Position numbers and translations under genes: made by a program
Shown here: one piece after another, positions 27,788 to 36,306 of the stretch
How positions within the stretch are numbered: position 1 is the first letter of the stretch
Layout of the letters: each line of letters starts with the position of its first letter
Notes under the pieces: generated by a model
What the model saw: the letters and a program-made list of their open reading frames with translations, nothing else
What the model was told of the DNA's origin: nothing
Databases searched by the model: none
Source of the DNA: Nitratireductor arenosus
Lineage (GTDB): Bacteria > Pseudomonadota > Alphaproteobacteria > Rhizobiales > Rhizobiaceae
Direction of reading: 5' to 3'
Assembly: GCF_009742725.1 (NCBI RefSeq)
Contig: NZ_WPHG01000002.1
Span: 930,001 to 994,000 of the forward strand
DNA: 64,000 nucleotides

Positions 27788-28603
27788 TTACGCGCTCTTG
27801 CCGGCTTCGGCTTCGGGCGCAGGCGCGGCTTCGGAGGCCGGCGCGGCTTCGGGTTCCAGCGCGGGCTCGTCAGGAGCTTCCTCGGACGCGCCGACATCGA
27901 CGCCGAGCGCGCCCTGCTGACGCGCGATGCCGTCGATCGCCGCCTTGGCGATCAGATCGCAATAAAGCGAGATGGCGCGCGCGGCGTCGTCGTTGCCCGG
28001 GATCGGGTAATCGACGATGTCCGGATCGCAATTGGAATCGACGATCGCCACGACCGGAATGCCCAGCCGCTTGGCTTCCTGGATCGCGATCGCTTCCTTG
28101 TTGGTGTCGATCACGAACATCAGGTCCGGGGTCGAGCCCATGTCGCGGATGCCGCCGAGGGCCTTGTTGAGCTTTTCGCGCTCGCGCTCGAGGTTGAGTC
28201 GCTCCTTCTTGGTGAAGCCCTGGGCGTCGCCGGCCAGCAATTCGTCAAGCTTGCGCAGGCGCTGGATCGAATGGGAAATCGTCTTCCAGTTGGTCAGCAT
28301 GCCGCCCAGCCAGCGCGCATTGACGAAATATTGCGCCGAACGCTGCGCCGAATCGGCGATGATCTCGGACGCCTGACGCTTAGTGCCGACCATCAGCACG
28401 CGGCCGCCGGCGGCCACCGTGTCGGAGACTACCTTGAGCGCCTGGTGCAGCAGCGGAACGGTCTGCGACAGGTCGATGACGTGGACGTTGTTGCGGGCGC
28501 CGAAGATGTAGGACGCCATTTTCGGGTTCCAGCGGTGGGTCTGGTGGCCGAAATGAACGCCGGCTTCCAAAAGCTGACGCATGCTGAAATCGGGCAGTGC
28601 CAT
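27788..28603 (-). CDS. rpsB: 30S ribosomal protein S2
   Basis: 271 residues. The conserved S2 core spans residues 1-235: [50 protein letters not shown] and [15 protein letters not shown]-terminal Ala/Glu/Pro-rich acidic tail of about 35 residues follows, common in alphaproteobacteria. It starts the rpsB-tsf-pyrH-frr series. Confidence 0.97.
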   Translation of the reverse strand: MALPDFSMRQLLEAGVHFGHQTHRWNPKMASYIFGARNNVHVIDLSQTVPLLHQALKVVSDTVAAGGRVLMVGTKRQASEIIADSAQRSAQYFVNARWLGGMLTNWKTISHSIQRLRKLDELLAGDAQGFTKKERLNLEREREKLNKALGGIRDMGSTPDLMFVIDTNKEAIAIQEAKRLGIPVVAIVDSNCDPDIVDYPIPGNDDAARAISLYCDLIAKAAIDGIARQQGALGVDVGASEEAPDEPALEPEAAPASEAAPAPEAEAGKSA

Positions 28604-28729
28604 AGGGTTTTCCTTTCCGGTTTGGCCTCCACGGGCGAACGACGACACCGCGTTTGCGATGACGCCACCGGCGGCGACGACCGGATTTCTCCCGGCGCGT
28701 TACCAATCCCCGTGTGTGGAATGAGCGCG

Positions 28730-28758
28730 CAAATAGGGGATTTTACCCGCTAATGCAA
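28730..28758 (-). promoter_or_regulatory. Candidate rpsB promoter
   Basis: On the minus strand TTGCAT (28758-28753), a 17-base spacer and TATTTG (28735-28730) resemble a sigma70 promoter about 130 bases ahead of the rpsB start. This leaves a leader long enough for the autoregulation known for S2 mRNA in other bacteria. Confidence 0.4.
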
Positions 28759-28804
28759 GCCTTGTGCCTGCCTGCCGTCCTGCCGGGCCTGCGCGGGCGG
28801 GTTT

Positions 28805-29131
28805 TTACGAGCCGGCAGCTCTCTTGCGTCCTGCCCGCGCCGCAAGCGACGTCTGCTCGCGCCATTTGCCGTTCGGCACCCGAACCCGCCGGAACACCGC
28901 GACGATCTCCTCGCGTCCGCAGGCGACCGCACCCAGCGCCAGCGCTCGGCTGCGCTCCAGCCCGGTAATGTCGTAATGGGGCGCCGACGTCTTCGGCGGC
29001 CCCTGGTAGGAGAGCCGGGTGATGCCGAGCCTGGCAGCGAAGCCGTGCAGTTCCTCGGGGCTGTCGGCCAGCAGATGGCACCATTTCCGGCCGGCGAAGC
29101 GCCACAGGGGACGGTCGACATAAACGGCCAT
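28805..29131 (-). CDS. DUF4031 domain protein
   Basis: The 108-residue protein begins MAVYVD and has the DUF4031 pattern GRKWCHLLADSPEELHGFAARLG followed by PHYDITGLERSRALALGAV. The function of this family is unknown; its Trp, Cys and His positions are conserved. It follows eipB by 11 bases and is probably co-transcribed with it. The C terminus is basic. Confidence 0.7.
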   Translation of the reverse strand: MAVYVDRPLWRFAGRKWCHLLADSPEELHGFAARLGITRLSYQGPPKTSAPHYDITGLERSRALALGAVACGREEIVAVFRRVRVPNGKWREQTSLAARAGRKRAAGS

Positions 29132-29142
29132 CGCGCCGGCCG

Positions 29143-29955
29143 TCAGTTCCCGCAGCCCGCCGGCTGCTCGAACACCGCCAGATCGACCAACTTTCCGGAC
29201 ATGGAAAAATCGCCATAATCCATGACGAGGTCGCGGGTGATGCCGTTGGGATGCAATTTGAAGTCGATGCGGTAGTCCGGCAGTTCCTCACCTTTCGAAA
29301 GATCGAAATAGGCGATCGACACCGGCCAATAACGCGCCGGCTCGATGGTGCCGGCGGCCGGGAACTCGCCGTCTTGCGGATCGGTGGTTTCCGACTGGCC
29401 GATGATCACCGTCGTCGTCATGATGCGGTCGGCGTCCTCGGACCCGTCATACAGGTTGGTTTCGTAGAAGGTCTCGCCCGCTTCGGCCTTGTCGATCAGC
29501 TCCTCCAGGTGGCGGGTGGGAAACTGGGTCGCCTCCAGCGTCACGGTGCCGCGCTCGGGCTTGTCGATCTCAATCACGGTGGCGCCGTCCTCAAGCCGGG
29601 CACGACCCTTGACCTCACGGTCGAGCGCGCGGTCGACATAGGCCTTGGTGACGAAATCGAAACTGTTGCCGCCCGGTCCCTCGTAGGTCGATGTCTGCTG
29701 GTCGGTCATGCGCGAGACGTCGGCGGTGTGGATCTGGGTGACGAAGCGGAAATTGACCGTATAGCCCTCGCAGGCCGATCCGTTGAACTCGTAGACCATG
29801 CGTCCGCGCGCCGCCGTGATGCCCGAACGGTCGGAGGCTTCGTCGAGCGATATGTCGTAGACGGCCCGGTGCGGAACCAGGCCCGGCTGGGCCATGGCCG
29901 GCGCCGCGACAAGCCCGCAAAAGGCGCTGGTGGCGAAAGCGCGGATGACGCGCAT
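29143..29955 (-). CDS. eipB: EipB family cell-envelope integrity protein (DUF1849)
   Basis: The 270-residue secreted protein has a signal peptide ending AMAQ (about residue 22). The mature part shows VPHRAVYDISL, the EFNGSACEGYTVNFRF segment and a C-terminal ending in GCGN. Its two cysteines fit the disulfide reported for Brucella EipB, a periplasmic beta-spiral protein needed for envelope integrity. The start at 29955 gives the signal peptide directly; a longer frame to 30174 adds unrelated residues. Confidence 0.85.
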   Translation of the reverse strand: MRVIRAFATSAFCGLVAAPAMAQPGLVPHRAVYDISLDEASDRSGITAARGRMVYEFNGSACEGYTVNFRFVTQIHTADVSRMTDQQTSTYEGPGGNSFDFVTKAYVDRALDREVKGRARLEDGATVIEIDKPERGTVTLEATQFPTRHLEELIDKAEAGETFYETNLYDGSEDADRIMTTTVIIGQSETTDPQDGEFPAAGTIEPARYWPVSIAYFDLSKGEELPDYRIDFKLHPNGITRDLVMDYGDFSMSGKLVDLAVFEQPAGCGN

Positions 29956-30145
29956 GACAGTCTCCCTGACCTCCGCCGCGGCGGATCTTGAATGACGGTC
30001 GGTGGCGTTTGCGCCGTCATATGGCTGATTCCTGGGCACAGTATTAAATATGGCTTGGCGGAAGCCAGAGCAAATTACACTGTTGGCGCACCGGTACCGT
30101 GCCGAAGACAGCGGGAAGCGCCACGATAGAGGGGGCCGCACGATC

Positions 30146-30604
30146 ATGACAGCCGAACAGCGCCTGGCCGACATGGGCTACGATCTGCCGCCTGCCGCTT
30201 CCGCGGCCGGTAACTATCTGCCCTTCGTGCGAACCGGTTCGCTCTTGATGATCTCCGGGCAATTGCCGCTCAGGGACGGCAGGCTGATCGCTACCGGGCT
30301 GCTCGGCCGCGAGTTGACGACAAATCAGGGCCAGGACGCCGCGCGTCAATGCGCCTTGAACCTGCTCGCCCAGGCCCGGGCGGGCGCCGGCGATCTGGAA
30401 AACATCGTCCGGCTGGTGAAGATCACCGCCTTCGTCGCCTCGACGCCGGACTTCACCGAACAGCATCTGGTCGCCAACGGCGCCTCCGACCTGCTGGCCG
30501 ACGTGCTGGGCGAGCGCGGCCGGCATGCGCGCGCCGCCGTCGGCACCGCGGTCCTGCCGCTCAACGCGCCGGTCGAGATCGAGGCGATGTTCGAACTTGG
30601 CTGA
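30146..30604 (+). CDS. RidA family protein (YjgF/YER057c/UK114)
   Basis: The 152-residue RidA-fold protein ends with the family segment RAAVGTAVLPLNAPVEIEAMF, including the arginine that holds the substrate carboxylate in imine deaminases. ISGQLPLRDG and VRLVKITAFVASTPDF are the other conserved parts. It may hydrolyse reactive enamine/imine intermediates. The ATG at 30146 is chosen because the frame upstream to 30050 lacks homology. It is directly followed by the GDPD gene. Confidence 0.85.
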   Translation: MTAEQRLADMGYDLPPAASAAGNYLPFVRTGSLLMISGQLPLRDGRLIATGLLGRELTTNQGQDAARQCALNLLAQARAGAGDLENIVRLVKITAFVASTPDFTEQHLVANGASDLLADVLGERGRHARAAVGTAVLPLNAPVEIEAMFELG

Positions 30605-30611
30605 GCGTGCC

Positions 30612-31337
30612 GTGCACGACCTGTCGTGGCTGACCGCGCGCCCGATCGCGCATCGCGGCCTGCACGACCTCAACCGGATGCGCTGGGAAAACACCCTGCC
30701 CGCCTTCGAGGCGGCCTGCGCCAAGGGTTATGCGATCGAATGCGACGTCAGGCTTTCAGCCGACGGGGTGGCGGTGGTCTTTCACGACGCCGAACTGGAC
30801 CGCCTCACCGGCCGGCCGGGGCTTGTCCATCACCATACGGCCGCCGAACTGGGCGCGATGCGGGTCGGGGAAACCGACGCCCGCGTGCCCTCCCTTTCCG
30901 AGACGCTCGCCTGCGTTGCCGGGCGGGTGCCGCTGGTCATCGAGCTGAAAGGGACCGAGGGCGCCGATGCGGGGCTGGTGCGCGCCGTGGGCCGCGATCT
31001 CGCTGCCTATTCCGGCCGGGCGGCGATCATGTCCTTCGACCCCTGGCTTGTGCGGCGTTTTTCGGCCGACGCGGCGGGCATTCCCGCCGGGCTGACCGCC
31101 ATGGGCACGGAGATCGAGCAACTGGAAAACCATTTTTCCATGCTGGCGCACGGCATCGATTTCGTTTCCTACGGGGTTTCCGACCTGCCGAATCCGTTCG
31201 TTGCCTTTGTCCGCGAAAGGCTCGGCATGCCGGTCATCACCTGGACGGTGCGCACGCCAGACGACATCGCCCGCACCGTCGCCTTCGCCGACCAGATGAC
31301 GTTTGAGGGCTTCGAGCCCACTCTCGCCGCCCGATGA
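30612..31337 (+). CDS. Glycerophosphodiester phosphodiesterase
   Basis: About 241 residues, GDPD family TIM barrel. Catalytic and metal motifs are IAHRGLHD and ENTLPAF, then ECDVRLSADGVAVVFHD, with LVIELKG and MSFDPW further on. It would release sn-glycerol-3-phosphate from glycerophosphodiesters or act on similar lipids. No ATG exists at the N terminus; GTG at 30612 is the likely start, with TTG at 30597 possible. It lacks a signal peptide, so it is cytoplasmic. Confidence 0.85.
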   Translation: MHDLSWLTARPIAHRGLHDLNRMRWENTLPAFEAACAKGYAIECDVRLSADGVAVVFHDAELDRLTGRPGLVHHHTAAELGAMRVGETDARVPSLSETLACVAGRVPLVIELKGTEGADAGLVRAVGRDLAAYSGRAAIMSFDPWLVRRFSADAAGIPAGLTAMGTEIEQLENHFSMLAHGIDFVSYGVSDLPNPFVAFVRERLGMPVITWTVRTPDDIARTVAFADQMTFEGFEPTLAAR

Positions 31338-31389
31338 GGAGAGAGGCCGGGTTTTGCCTTGCAAGCCGGACCGGGCACCATATCTTGGC

Positions 31390-32598
31390 ATGATGGCGAC
31401 AGACGGCGAATGCAATGGCTCCACCGAGGCGGACGAATTCGTCATTCGCGTCGTGCCCTCGTTCAGCCAGTTCACCGAAGCCGAATGGCGGATGCTCGCC
31501 GGCACCTGTCGCGACGATGAAAAAACACCCTACAACCCCTTTATTTCGCACGGATTCCTGAGTTCATTGGAAGAGGCTGGCTGCGCCGTCCGCGAAACCG
31601 GTTGGCAGCCCCAGCACCTGCGCCTCGAAGGTCCCGGCGGTGTCCTCCTCGGTGCCGTTCCATGTTTTTTGAAATCGCACAGCCAGGGCGAATACGTCTT
31701 CGATCACGGCTGGGCCGATGCGTTCGAGCGCGCCGGCGGCGCCTATTATCCCAAGCTCCAGGTCTCGGTACCGTTCACGCCGGCGACCGGCCCGCGCCTG
31801 CTCGCCCGGCGCGGCGGCGATCCGGCACCGGCGCGCGGTGCGCTCGCGGCCGGGCTGACGACGCTGGCCGAACGTCTCGGCGTGTCGTCGGCCCATGTCA
31901 CCTTCGCGCCGGAGCCGGAAGTCGATGCTCTGCAACAGGCCGGGTTCCTGCACCGGACCGACCAGCAGTTTCATTTCCGCAACCAGGATTACGGATCCTT
32001 CGACGACTTCCTGTCCTCGCTCGCCTCGCGCAAGCGCAAGGCGATCCGCAAGGAGCGTCGCGACGCGCTTGGAGAGGCAATCACCATCGAATGGCTCAGC
32101 GGTCGTGATCTGACGGAAGCGGTCTGGGACGATTTTTATCGCTTCTACATCGATACCGGCGGGCGCAAATGGGGCCGGCCCTATCTCACCCGGCGCTTCT
32201 TTTCGCTGATCGGCGAGCGCATGGGCAACGACATTTTGCTGGTCATGGCGCGGCGCGGCGGGCGCCATATCGCCGGCGCGATCAATTTCATCGGCGGCGA
32301 CACGCTGTTCGGCCGGCATTGGGGCTGTGTGGAGGACCACCCGTTCCTGCATTTCGAGGTTTGTTATTACCAGGCGATCGCGTTTGCCATCGAACGCGGG
32401 CTGAAAGTGGTGGAGGCCGGCGCGCAGGGGCCGCATAAGCTGGCGCGCGGCTACGTGCCGGTCACCACCCATTCCGCGCATTTCATCGCCCATCCGGGGC
32501 TCAGGCGCGCGGTCGCCGACTATCTCGACCACGAGCGCGCCGATGTCGCCCGTGTCGGCGCCTATTTCGAGGACCACGCCCCGTTCAGAAAACCGTGA
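31390..32598 (+). CDS. GNAT-like protein of the DUF482/peptidogalycan family
   Basis: The 402-residue protein matches the DUF482 (FemAB/GNAT-like) family: NPFISHGFLSSLEEAG near the N terminus, PCFLKSHSQGEYVFDHGWADA, KRKAIRKERR, RHWGCVEDHPFLHFEVCYYQ and the C-terminal GAQGPHKLARGYVP. The family is thought to transfer acyl or aminoacyl groups, but the substrate is unknown. The start at 31390 or 31393 (MATDGE) is likely; a longer frame from 31303 overlaps the GDPD gene. Confidence 0.8.
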   Translation: MMATDGECNGSTEADEFVIRVVPSFSQFTEAEWRMLAGTCRDDEKTPYNPFISHGFLSSLEEAGCAVRETGWQPQHLRLEGPGGVLLGAVPCFLKSHSQGEYVFDHGWADAFERAGGAYYPKLQVSVPFTPATGPRLLARRGGDPAPARGALAAGLTTLAERLGVSSAHVTFAPEPEVDALQQAGFLHRTDQQFHFRNQDYGSFDDFLSSLASRKRKAIRKERRDALGEAITIEWLSGRDLTEAVWDDFYRFYIDTGGRKWGRPYLTRRFFSLIGERMGNDILLVMARRGGRHIAGAINFIGGDTLFGRHWGCVEDHPFLHFEVCYYQAIAFAIERGLKVVEAGAQGPHKLARGYVPVTTHSAHFIAHPGLRRAVADYLDHERADVARVGAYFEDHAPFRKP

Positions 32599-32636
32599 TC
32601 GCGACGGCCGCTCAAAAATGGGGTCGCGCTGGCCGC

Positions 32637-32966
32637 TCAGTGGGCGAGCGTCTTGGAAAACAGGTTGAGCACCAGGACGCCGGCGACGATCAGCAAGATG
32701 CCGACAATTGCGGCCAGGTCGAGGGTCTGGCGAAACCACACCCAGCCGATCGCGGTGATGAACACGATGCCCACCCCGGACCAGACCGCGTAGATGATGC
32801 CGACCGGCAGCACCCGCAGCGGCAATGACAGGAAATAGAAGGCGAGCGCGTAACCGCCGATCGTGATCAGCGACGGCCACAATTTGGTGAAGCCGTCCGT
32901 CTGTTTGAGCGCCGTGGTCGCCACGACCTCGAACATGATGGCGGCGGCGAGGTAGAAATAGGTCAT
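32637..32966 (-). CDS. Small multidrug resistance (SMR) efflux protein, EmrE-like
   Basis: The 109-residue protein has four hydrophobic helices and the proton/substrate-coupling Glu of helix 1 in IMFEVVATTALK. YAVWSGVG and WFRQTLDLAAIVGILLIVAG are typical of EmrE/QacE type SMR pumps, which export cationic compounds in exchange for protons. It stands alone between the DUF482 and HIT genes, convergent with the former. Confidence 0.9.
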   Translation of the reverse strand: MTYFYLAAAIMFEVVATTALKQTDGFTKLWPSLITIGGYALAFYFLSLPLRVLPVGIIYAVWSGVGIVFITAIGWVWFRQTLDLAAIVGILLIVAGVLVLNLFSKTLAH

Positions 32967-33059
32967 CGATGGCTCCGCGGATTCGGGCCCTGCCCGGTTG
33001 ACGACTTTGAAACTAGCGCCGAAACATGGCCGCGATAGCGGTCACGGAACGAGGATGAG

Positions 33060-33494
33060 ATGAGCCAGCCCACCTACGACGCCGACAACGTGTTTGCCAA
33101 GATCCTGCGCGGCGAATTGCCCGCGCACAAGCTCTACGAGGACGAGCACACGCTTGCCTTGATGGACATCATGCCGCGCGGCGACGGCCATTGCCTGGTG
33201 ATCCCGAAAAAGCCCTCGCGCAATATTCTCGACGTCGAGGCGACCGACCTGGCGGCGGTGATGGCGACGACCCAGACGCTGGCGAAGGCCGTCACCAAGG
33301 CGTTTTCGGCCGACGGGGTGACGATCCAGCAGTTCAACGAGCAGGCCGGCGGCCAGGTCGTTTTTCATCTGCACGTGCACGTCATTCCGCGTTTCGAGGA
33401 GGTGAAGCTTCGCCCCCATACCGGCGAGATGGCCGACCAGGCTGTCCTGGCCGAGCAAGCCGAAAAGATCAGGGCAGCCCTGGCCGCGCTGTAG
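33060..33494 (+). CDS. HIT family (histidine triad) nucleotide-binding protein
   Basis: The 144-residue protein has the histidine triad HLHVHVIP around residue 102 and the upstream FAKILRGELPAHKLYEDEHTLALMDI and GHCLVIPKKP segments. HIT hydrolases cleave phosphoramidates of AMP such as aminoacyl-AMP. The start at 33060 follows GAGGATGAG. It is convergent with azlD. Confidence 0.92.
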   Translation: MSQPTYDADNVFAKILRGELPAHKLYEDEHTLALMDIMPRGDGHCLVIPKKPSRNILDVEATDLAAVMATTQTLAKAVTKAFSADGVTIQQFNEQAGGQVVFHLHVHVIPRFEEVKLRPHTGEMADQAVLAEQAEKIRAALAAL

Positions 33495-33522
33495 CGACGG
33501 TTTCGCCGAAAGTCGCAAGATA

Positions 33523-33873
33523 TCAGCCGAACAGGAAAATCCCGCCCAGAAGCGCCGCCTCGCCGGCCAGAATGCCGACGAAGACGCGCTTGCCGGCGGC
33601 GAGATAGGCCAGGAAACTGGCGATGGCGGCGGCGATGCGAAGCGCCAGCGGCGTGGCGGCGAGCGCGCCGGCCGGAAAAATGATCAGATTGGCGATGACG
33701 GCCGCCACCAGCGCGGTCGCCACCGCCCTGATGAAGACCAGGATATCGGCGTCCTCGGACAGACGGTCGCCGAGATAGACGCCGAGATAACGCCAGCAAT
33801 CCGTCGCCAGCCAGCCGGCAAGCAGGATGAACAGATAGGGCCACCACCAGGCGTCGATCGCGGCGAAGCTCAT
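33523..33873 (-). CDS. AzlD family branched-chain amino acid transport protein
   Basis: The 116-residue protein with three to four hydrophobic helices matches the small AzlD subunit (WWPYLFILLAGWLATDCWRYLGV). With AzlC it forms an exporter of branched-chain amino acids. Its start overlaps the end of azlC by four bases, so the subunits are translationally coupled. Confidence 0.8.
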   Translation of the reverse strand: MSFAAIDAWWWPYLFILLAGWLATDCWRYLGVYLGDRLSEDADILVFIRAVATALVAAVIANLIIFPAGALAATPLALRIAAAIASFLAYLAAGKRVFVGILAGEAALLGGIFLFG

Positions 33874-34619
33874 GCGCGCGCCCTGCGCCGGGCAAACCGG
33901 TGCCAGCCATAGGCCATCAGGCCGCCGAGCAGGCCCGCCGCCAAGAGGTCGACGCCCGGCGCGACGAGATGGAAGACCGGTCCCAGCGCGAGCCCGAACA
34001 CCATGGCGAGATGGCCGGCGCGCTCGCGCGCCGATCCCCACAGCGAGGTCAGAAAATAGATCGGCGTCAGCAAAAACAGCGCCGCGCCGACGATCGGTGG
34101 CAGGTTCTGCGCCAGGCTGAACACCACCGCGACGACGACCATGTTGATGACCACCAGCGTTGCGCCCAGCCCGGCGTAAAAAACCGTGCGCCGGTACCTC
34201 GGCACGGTCGGGAAACGTTCCAGCGCCACCACCCAGGAGGTGACGGCGACGAAATGCGACAGCGCGTAGAGCACCCATTTGCGTGTCGTCGGCGCGCGCA
34301 TTTCCGGCACGATCGCGACCACCATCGGCATCAGCCGCACCGAGGAGAGCGCGACTGCGAAGGCGGCGGCGAGAAGCGTGGTGTTGGACAGGATCGCGCC
34401 GACCAGAACCACTTTGGCCGGCAATGCCCACACGATGCCGACCATGAACACGGTCTCGGCCATCGTCAGGCCGGCTTCGCGCGCCAGGCCGGCAAAGCCG
34501 ACAAAGGCGCTGGCCAGGATCAGGCCCGGTATCGAAAACGACGCCGCCACGCCGCGCAGGAACCAGAGCCATGGGCCGCCGGCACGCGTTGCCACCTGGT
34601 TGTCCTCGTCATTGGTCAT
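33870..34619 (-). CDS. AzlC family branched-chain amino acid permease
   Basis: The 249-residue polytopic protein shows the AzlC pattern, including GFAGLAREAGLTMAETVFM and LSSVRLMPMVVAIVPEMR. ATG at 34619 (MTNDEDNQ) gives the normal length; a start at 34679 reads into the lower-GC patch. It is the large subunit of the exporter completed by AzlD. Confidence 0.8.
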   Translation of the reverse strand: MTNDEDNQVATRAGGPWLWFLRGVAASFSIPGLILASAFVGFAGLAREAGLTMAETVFMVGIVWALPAKVVLVGAILSNTTLLAAAFAVALSSVRLMPMVVAIVPEMRAPTTRKWVLYALSHFVAVTSWVVALERFPTVPRYRRTVFYAGLGATLVVINMVVVAVVFSLAQNLPPIVGAALFLLTPIYFLTSLWGSARERAGHLAMVFGLALGPVFHLVAPGVDLLAAGLLGGLMAYGWHRFARRRARA

Positions 34620-34788
34620 CGGTTGGCGACTAGGGCGTGTACTCATAAATGGTTGGAAGTGGATAACCGTTTTCGGCAATTCCGCTGCGGGTGATCAATC
34701 GAACGCGAATATTGGCAATGCGGACGAAGCGGTCGTTCACGGAAAACTTCACTTAGGCATTACCAATCTGCCTTGGTATCATTCTCAC

Positions 34789-35301
34789 ATGCCCTTTGAC
34801 TACGACAAGCTCTACAGCGAAACACCCAACGCCCTCGGAAAGCCCACGAAGATCATCGTCAATTTCTTTGACGAGCATGTGCCGCAGAATGCCCGCATCC
34901 TTGACGTCGGATGCGGTCAAGGCCGTGATGCATTGTTCCTTGGGCGACGCGGTCATCACGTCATTGGAGTAGACCAATCACCAAATGGTATTCGCGACCT
35001 ACAAGCCGTTGCCAAGAAAGAAAACCTGACCGTCGAGGGTGTCGTGGCGGATGTCACATCATTTACGCCGACGGGTTCATTTGATGTCGTATTGATTGAT
35101 CGCACACTCCACATGCTGACGCCAGATGAACGTCGTACGGTCCTTTCAACCCTGCTTGATCATGTCATTGAGGGAGGCTTCCTGATAATTGCAGACGAGA
35201 CGTCGAACATCCCGGGTTTCCAGGCAGCGATTTCGGCGCATCGACAGGGCTGGGTCATCGAATTCCAGAAACGCGGCTACCTTTTCGTCCGCAGAACTTG
35301 A
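34789..35301 (+). CDS. Class I SAM-dependent methyltransferase (TehB-like), lower-GC insert
   Basis: The 170-residue methyltransferase has motif I ILDVGCGQGRDALFLGRRG, motif II VIGVDQSPNGI and VVLIDRTLHMLTPDERRTVL. The overall shape is like TehB and other small-molecule methyltransferases. Base and codon use are clearly less GC-rich than in all neighbouring genes, and an IS remnant lies directly downstream, so recent transfer is likely. The ATG at 34789 matches the usual start; the upstream frame to 34279 runs over azlC in another frame. Substrate unknown. Confidence 0.75.
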   Translation: MPFDYDKLYSETPNALGKPTKIIVNFFDEHVPQNARILDVGCGQGRDALFLGRRGHHVIGVDQSPNGIRDLQAVAKKENLTVEGVVADVTSFTPTGSFDVVLIDRTLHMLTPDERRTVLSTLLDHVIEGGFLIIADETSNIPGFQAAISAHRQGWVIEFQKRGYLFVRRT

Positions 35302-35422
35302 GCGACACCCTGGGCTCCAAGCGCCGGTCGAGTCGACGGACTGCACACAAATGTCTGGCGCAAAGCAGATATTGAACTCGGGCATCCCGGCATGGTTCAA
35401 GCACCGAAAAGGAGCCTTGAAC

Positions 35423-35730
35423 ATGAGATACGCGCGCTCCGATGGCGCTCCGCCGGGTCTGGGATCGCATCCTAGCCGCTATCTCGCATCGGCACGATGC
35501 CGAGGTTCAGATGGTCGACAGTCCCGGCGAACATCCCGCCCCGCAAAAAACCGCCGCGATCCGATCTGCTTCAGCCCATACCTCTACCGCCACCGAAATT
35601 ACGTCGAGCGGCTCCTCAACCAGATCAAACACTGTCGTCGCATTGCGATGCGTTACGAGAAACACGCCGCCAACTTCCTCGCCTTCGTCAAGCTCGCGGC
35701 TATCCGGCTGTGGCTGCGCGTTATGAGTCA
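35423..35730 (+). pseudogene. IS5-family (IS427-like) transposase remnant, deleted and frameshifted
   Basis: The typical start MRYxxSD follows GGAG at 35423. After a few codons the middle of the DDE domain is missing. A piece in another frame reads RVWDRILAAISHRHDAEVQMVDS (from about 35455), then a third frame gives ANIPPRK. A final piece gives the family C terminus DPICFSPYLYRHRNYVERLLNQIK...YEKHAANFLAFVKLAAIRLWLR. At least two frameshifts and a large internal deletion make it non-functional. The sequence just upstream (GCATGGTTCAAGCACC) looks like the untranslated left end of such an element; terminal repeats were not defined. Confidence 0.8.
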
Positions 35731-35769
35731 TCGGGCTAGCACAGCGGGGCCCGTTTCACGACGCCAGTT

Positions 35770-36297
35770 TCACGCCAGCCGTTGAACCAGCTTCGCAAGC
35801 CGCCGCGCCCGCGCGGCGAGCGCCTTGCGCGGCGAAGTGAGCGCGGTTTCGTGCAGCGCACGGACGCGCTCGGCCGGCACGACGCCCTTGTCGGCGAGGT
35901 CGACCAGCGCGGAAAGCGCCGAACCGGCGGCGATATTCGAGTGCTCGTCGAGCTTTGCCACGAGAATGTCGGCCAGTTCTGCCGCCTGCGTCGCGCTCAG
36001 CGGCAGCCGCGCCAGGATCTTCGGCAGTTGTTCGCCCAGTTCCCACGCCGCGCCTTCGCGGAGAACCGCGATCAGGCGGTCAGCCATTTCATCGAAGAGA
36101 TCGATCCTGTCGAGCGCGACCTGCATGGCCGCGTGCGCTGCGTGCGCGACCACGGCCGGATCGTCGTCTTCGAGGCAGTCGATCAGCGATGAAAAAAGCC
36201 CGGGATGGTCGATGACCTCCCGGGCGACTTCCGTGGCGTTGGCGATCTCGCCACGCGCGCCTTCGGCGAGGCGCCGGCGCAGCGCGTCGGCCGCCAT
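35770..36297 (-). CDS. HEAT-like helical repeat protein downstream of clpA
   Basis: The 175-residue protein is almost wholly alpha-helical with repeated two-helix units rich in Ala and Leu (SSLIDCLEDDDPAVVAHAAHAAMQ), resembling HEAT repeats. It begins nine bases after the clpA stop and is probably in the same transcript, which suggests an accessory role in ClpA-linked proteolysis; this is inference. Its end lies 40 bases from the IS remnant, so a shortened C terminus is possible. Confidence 0.6.
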   Translation of the reverse strand: MAADALRRRLAEGARGEIANATEVAREVIDHPGLFSSLIDCLEDDDPAVVAHAAHAAMQVALDRIDLFDEMADRLIAVLREGAAWELGEQLPKILARLPLSATQAAELADILVAKLDEHSNIAAGSALSALVDLADKGVVPAERVRALHETALTSPRKALAARARRLAKLVQRLA

Positions 36298-36306
36298 TTC
36301 GGCGCG

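Noticed and set aside
25876-28170. 764-codon open frame on the plus strand
   Set aside because: Runs antisense across pyrH, tsf and rpsB without any family resemblance.
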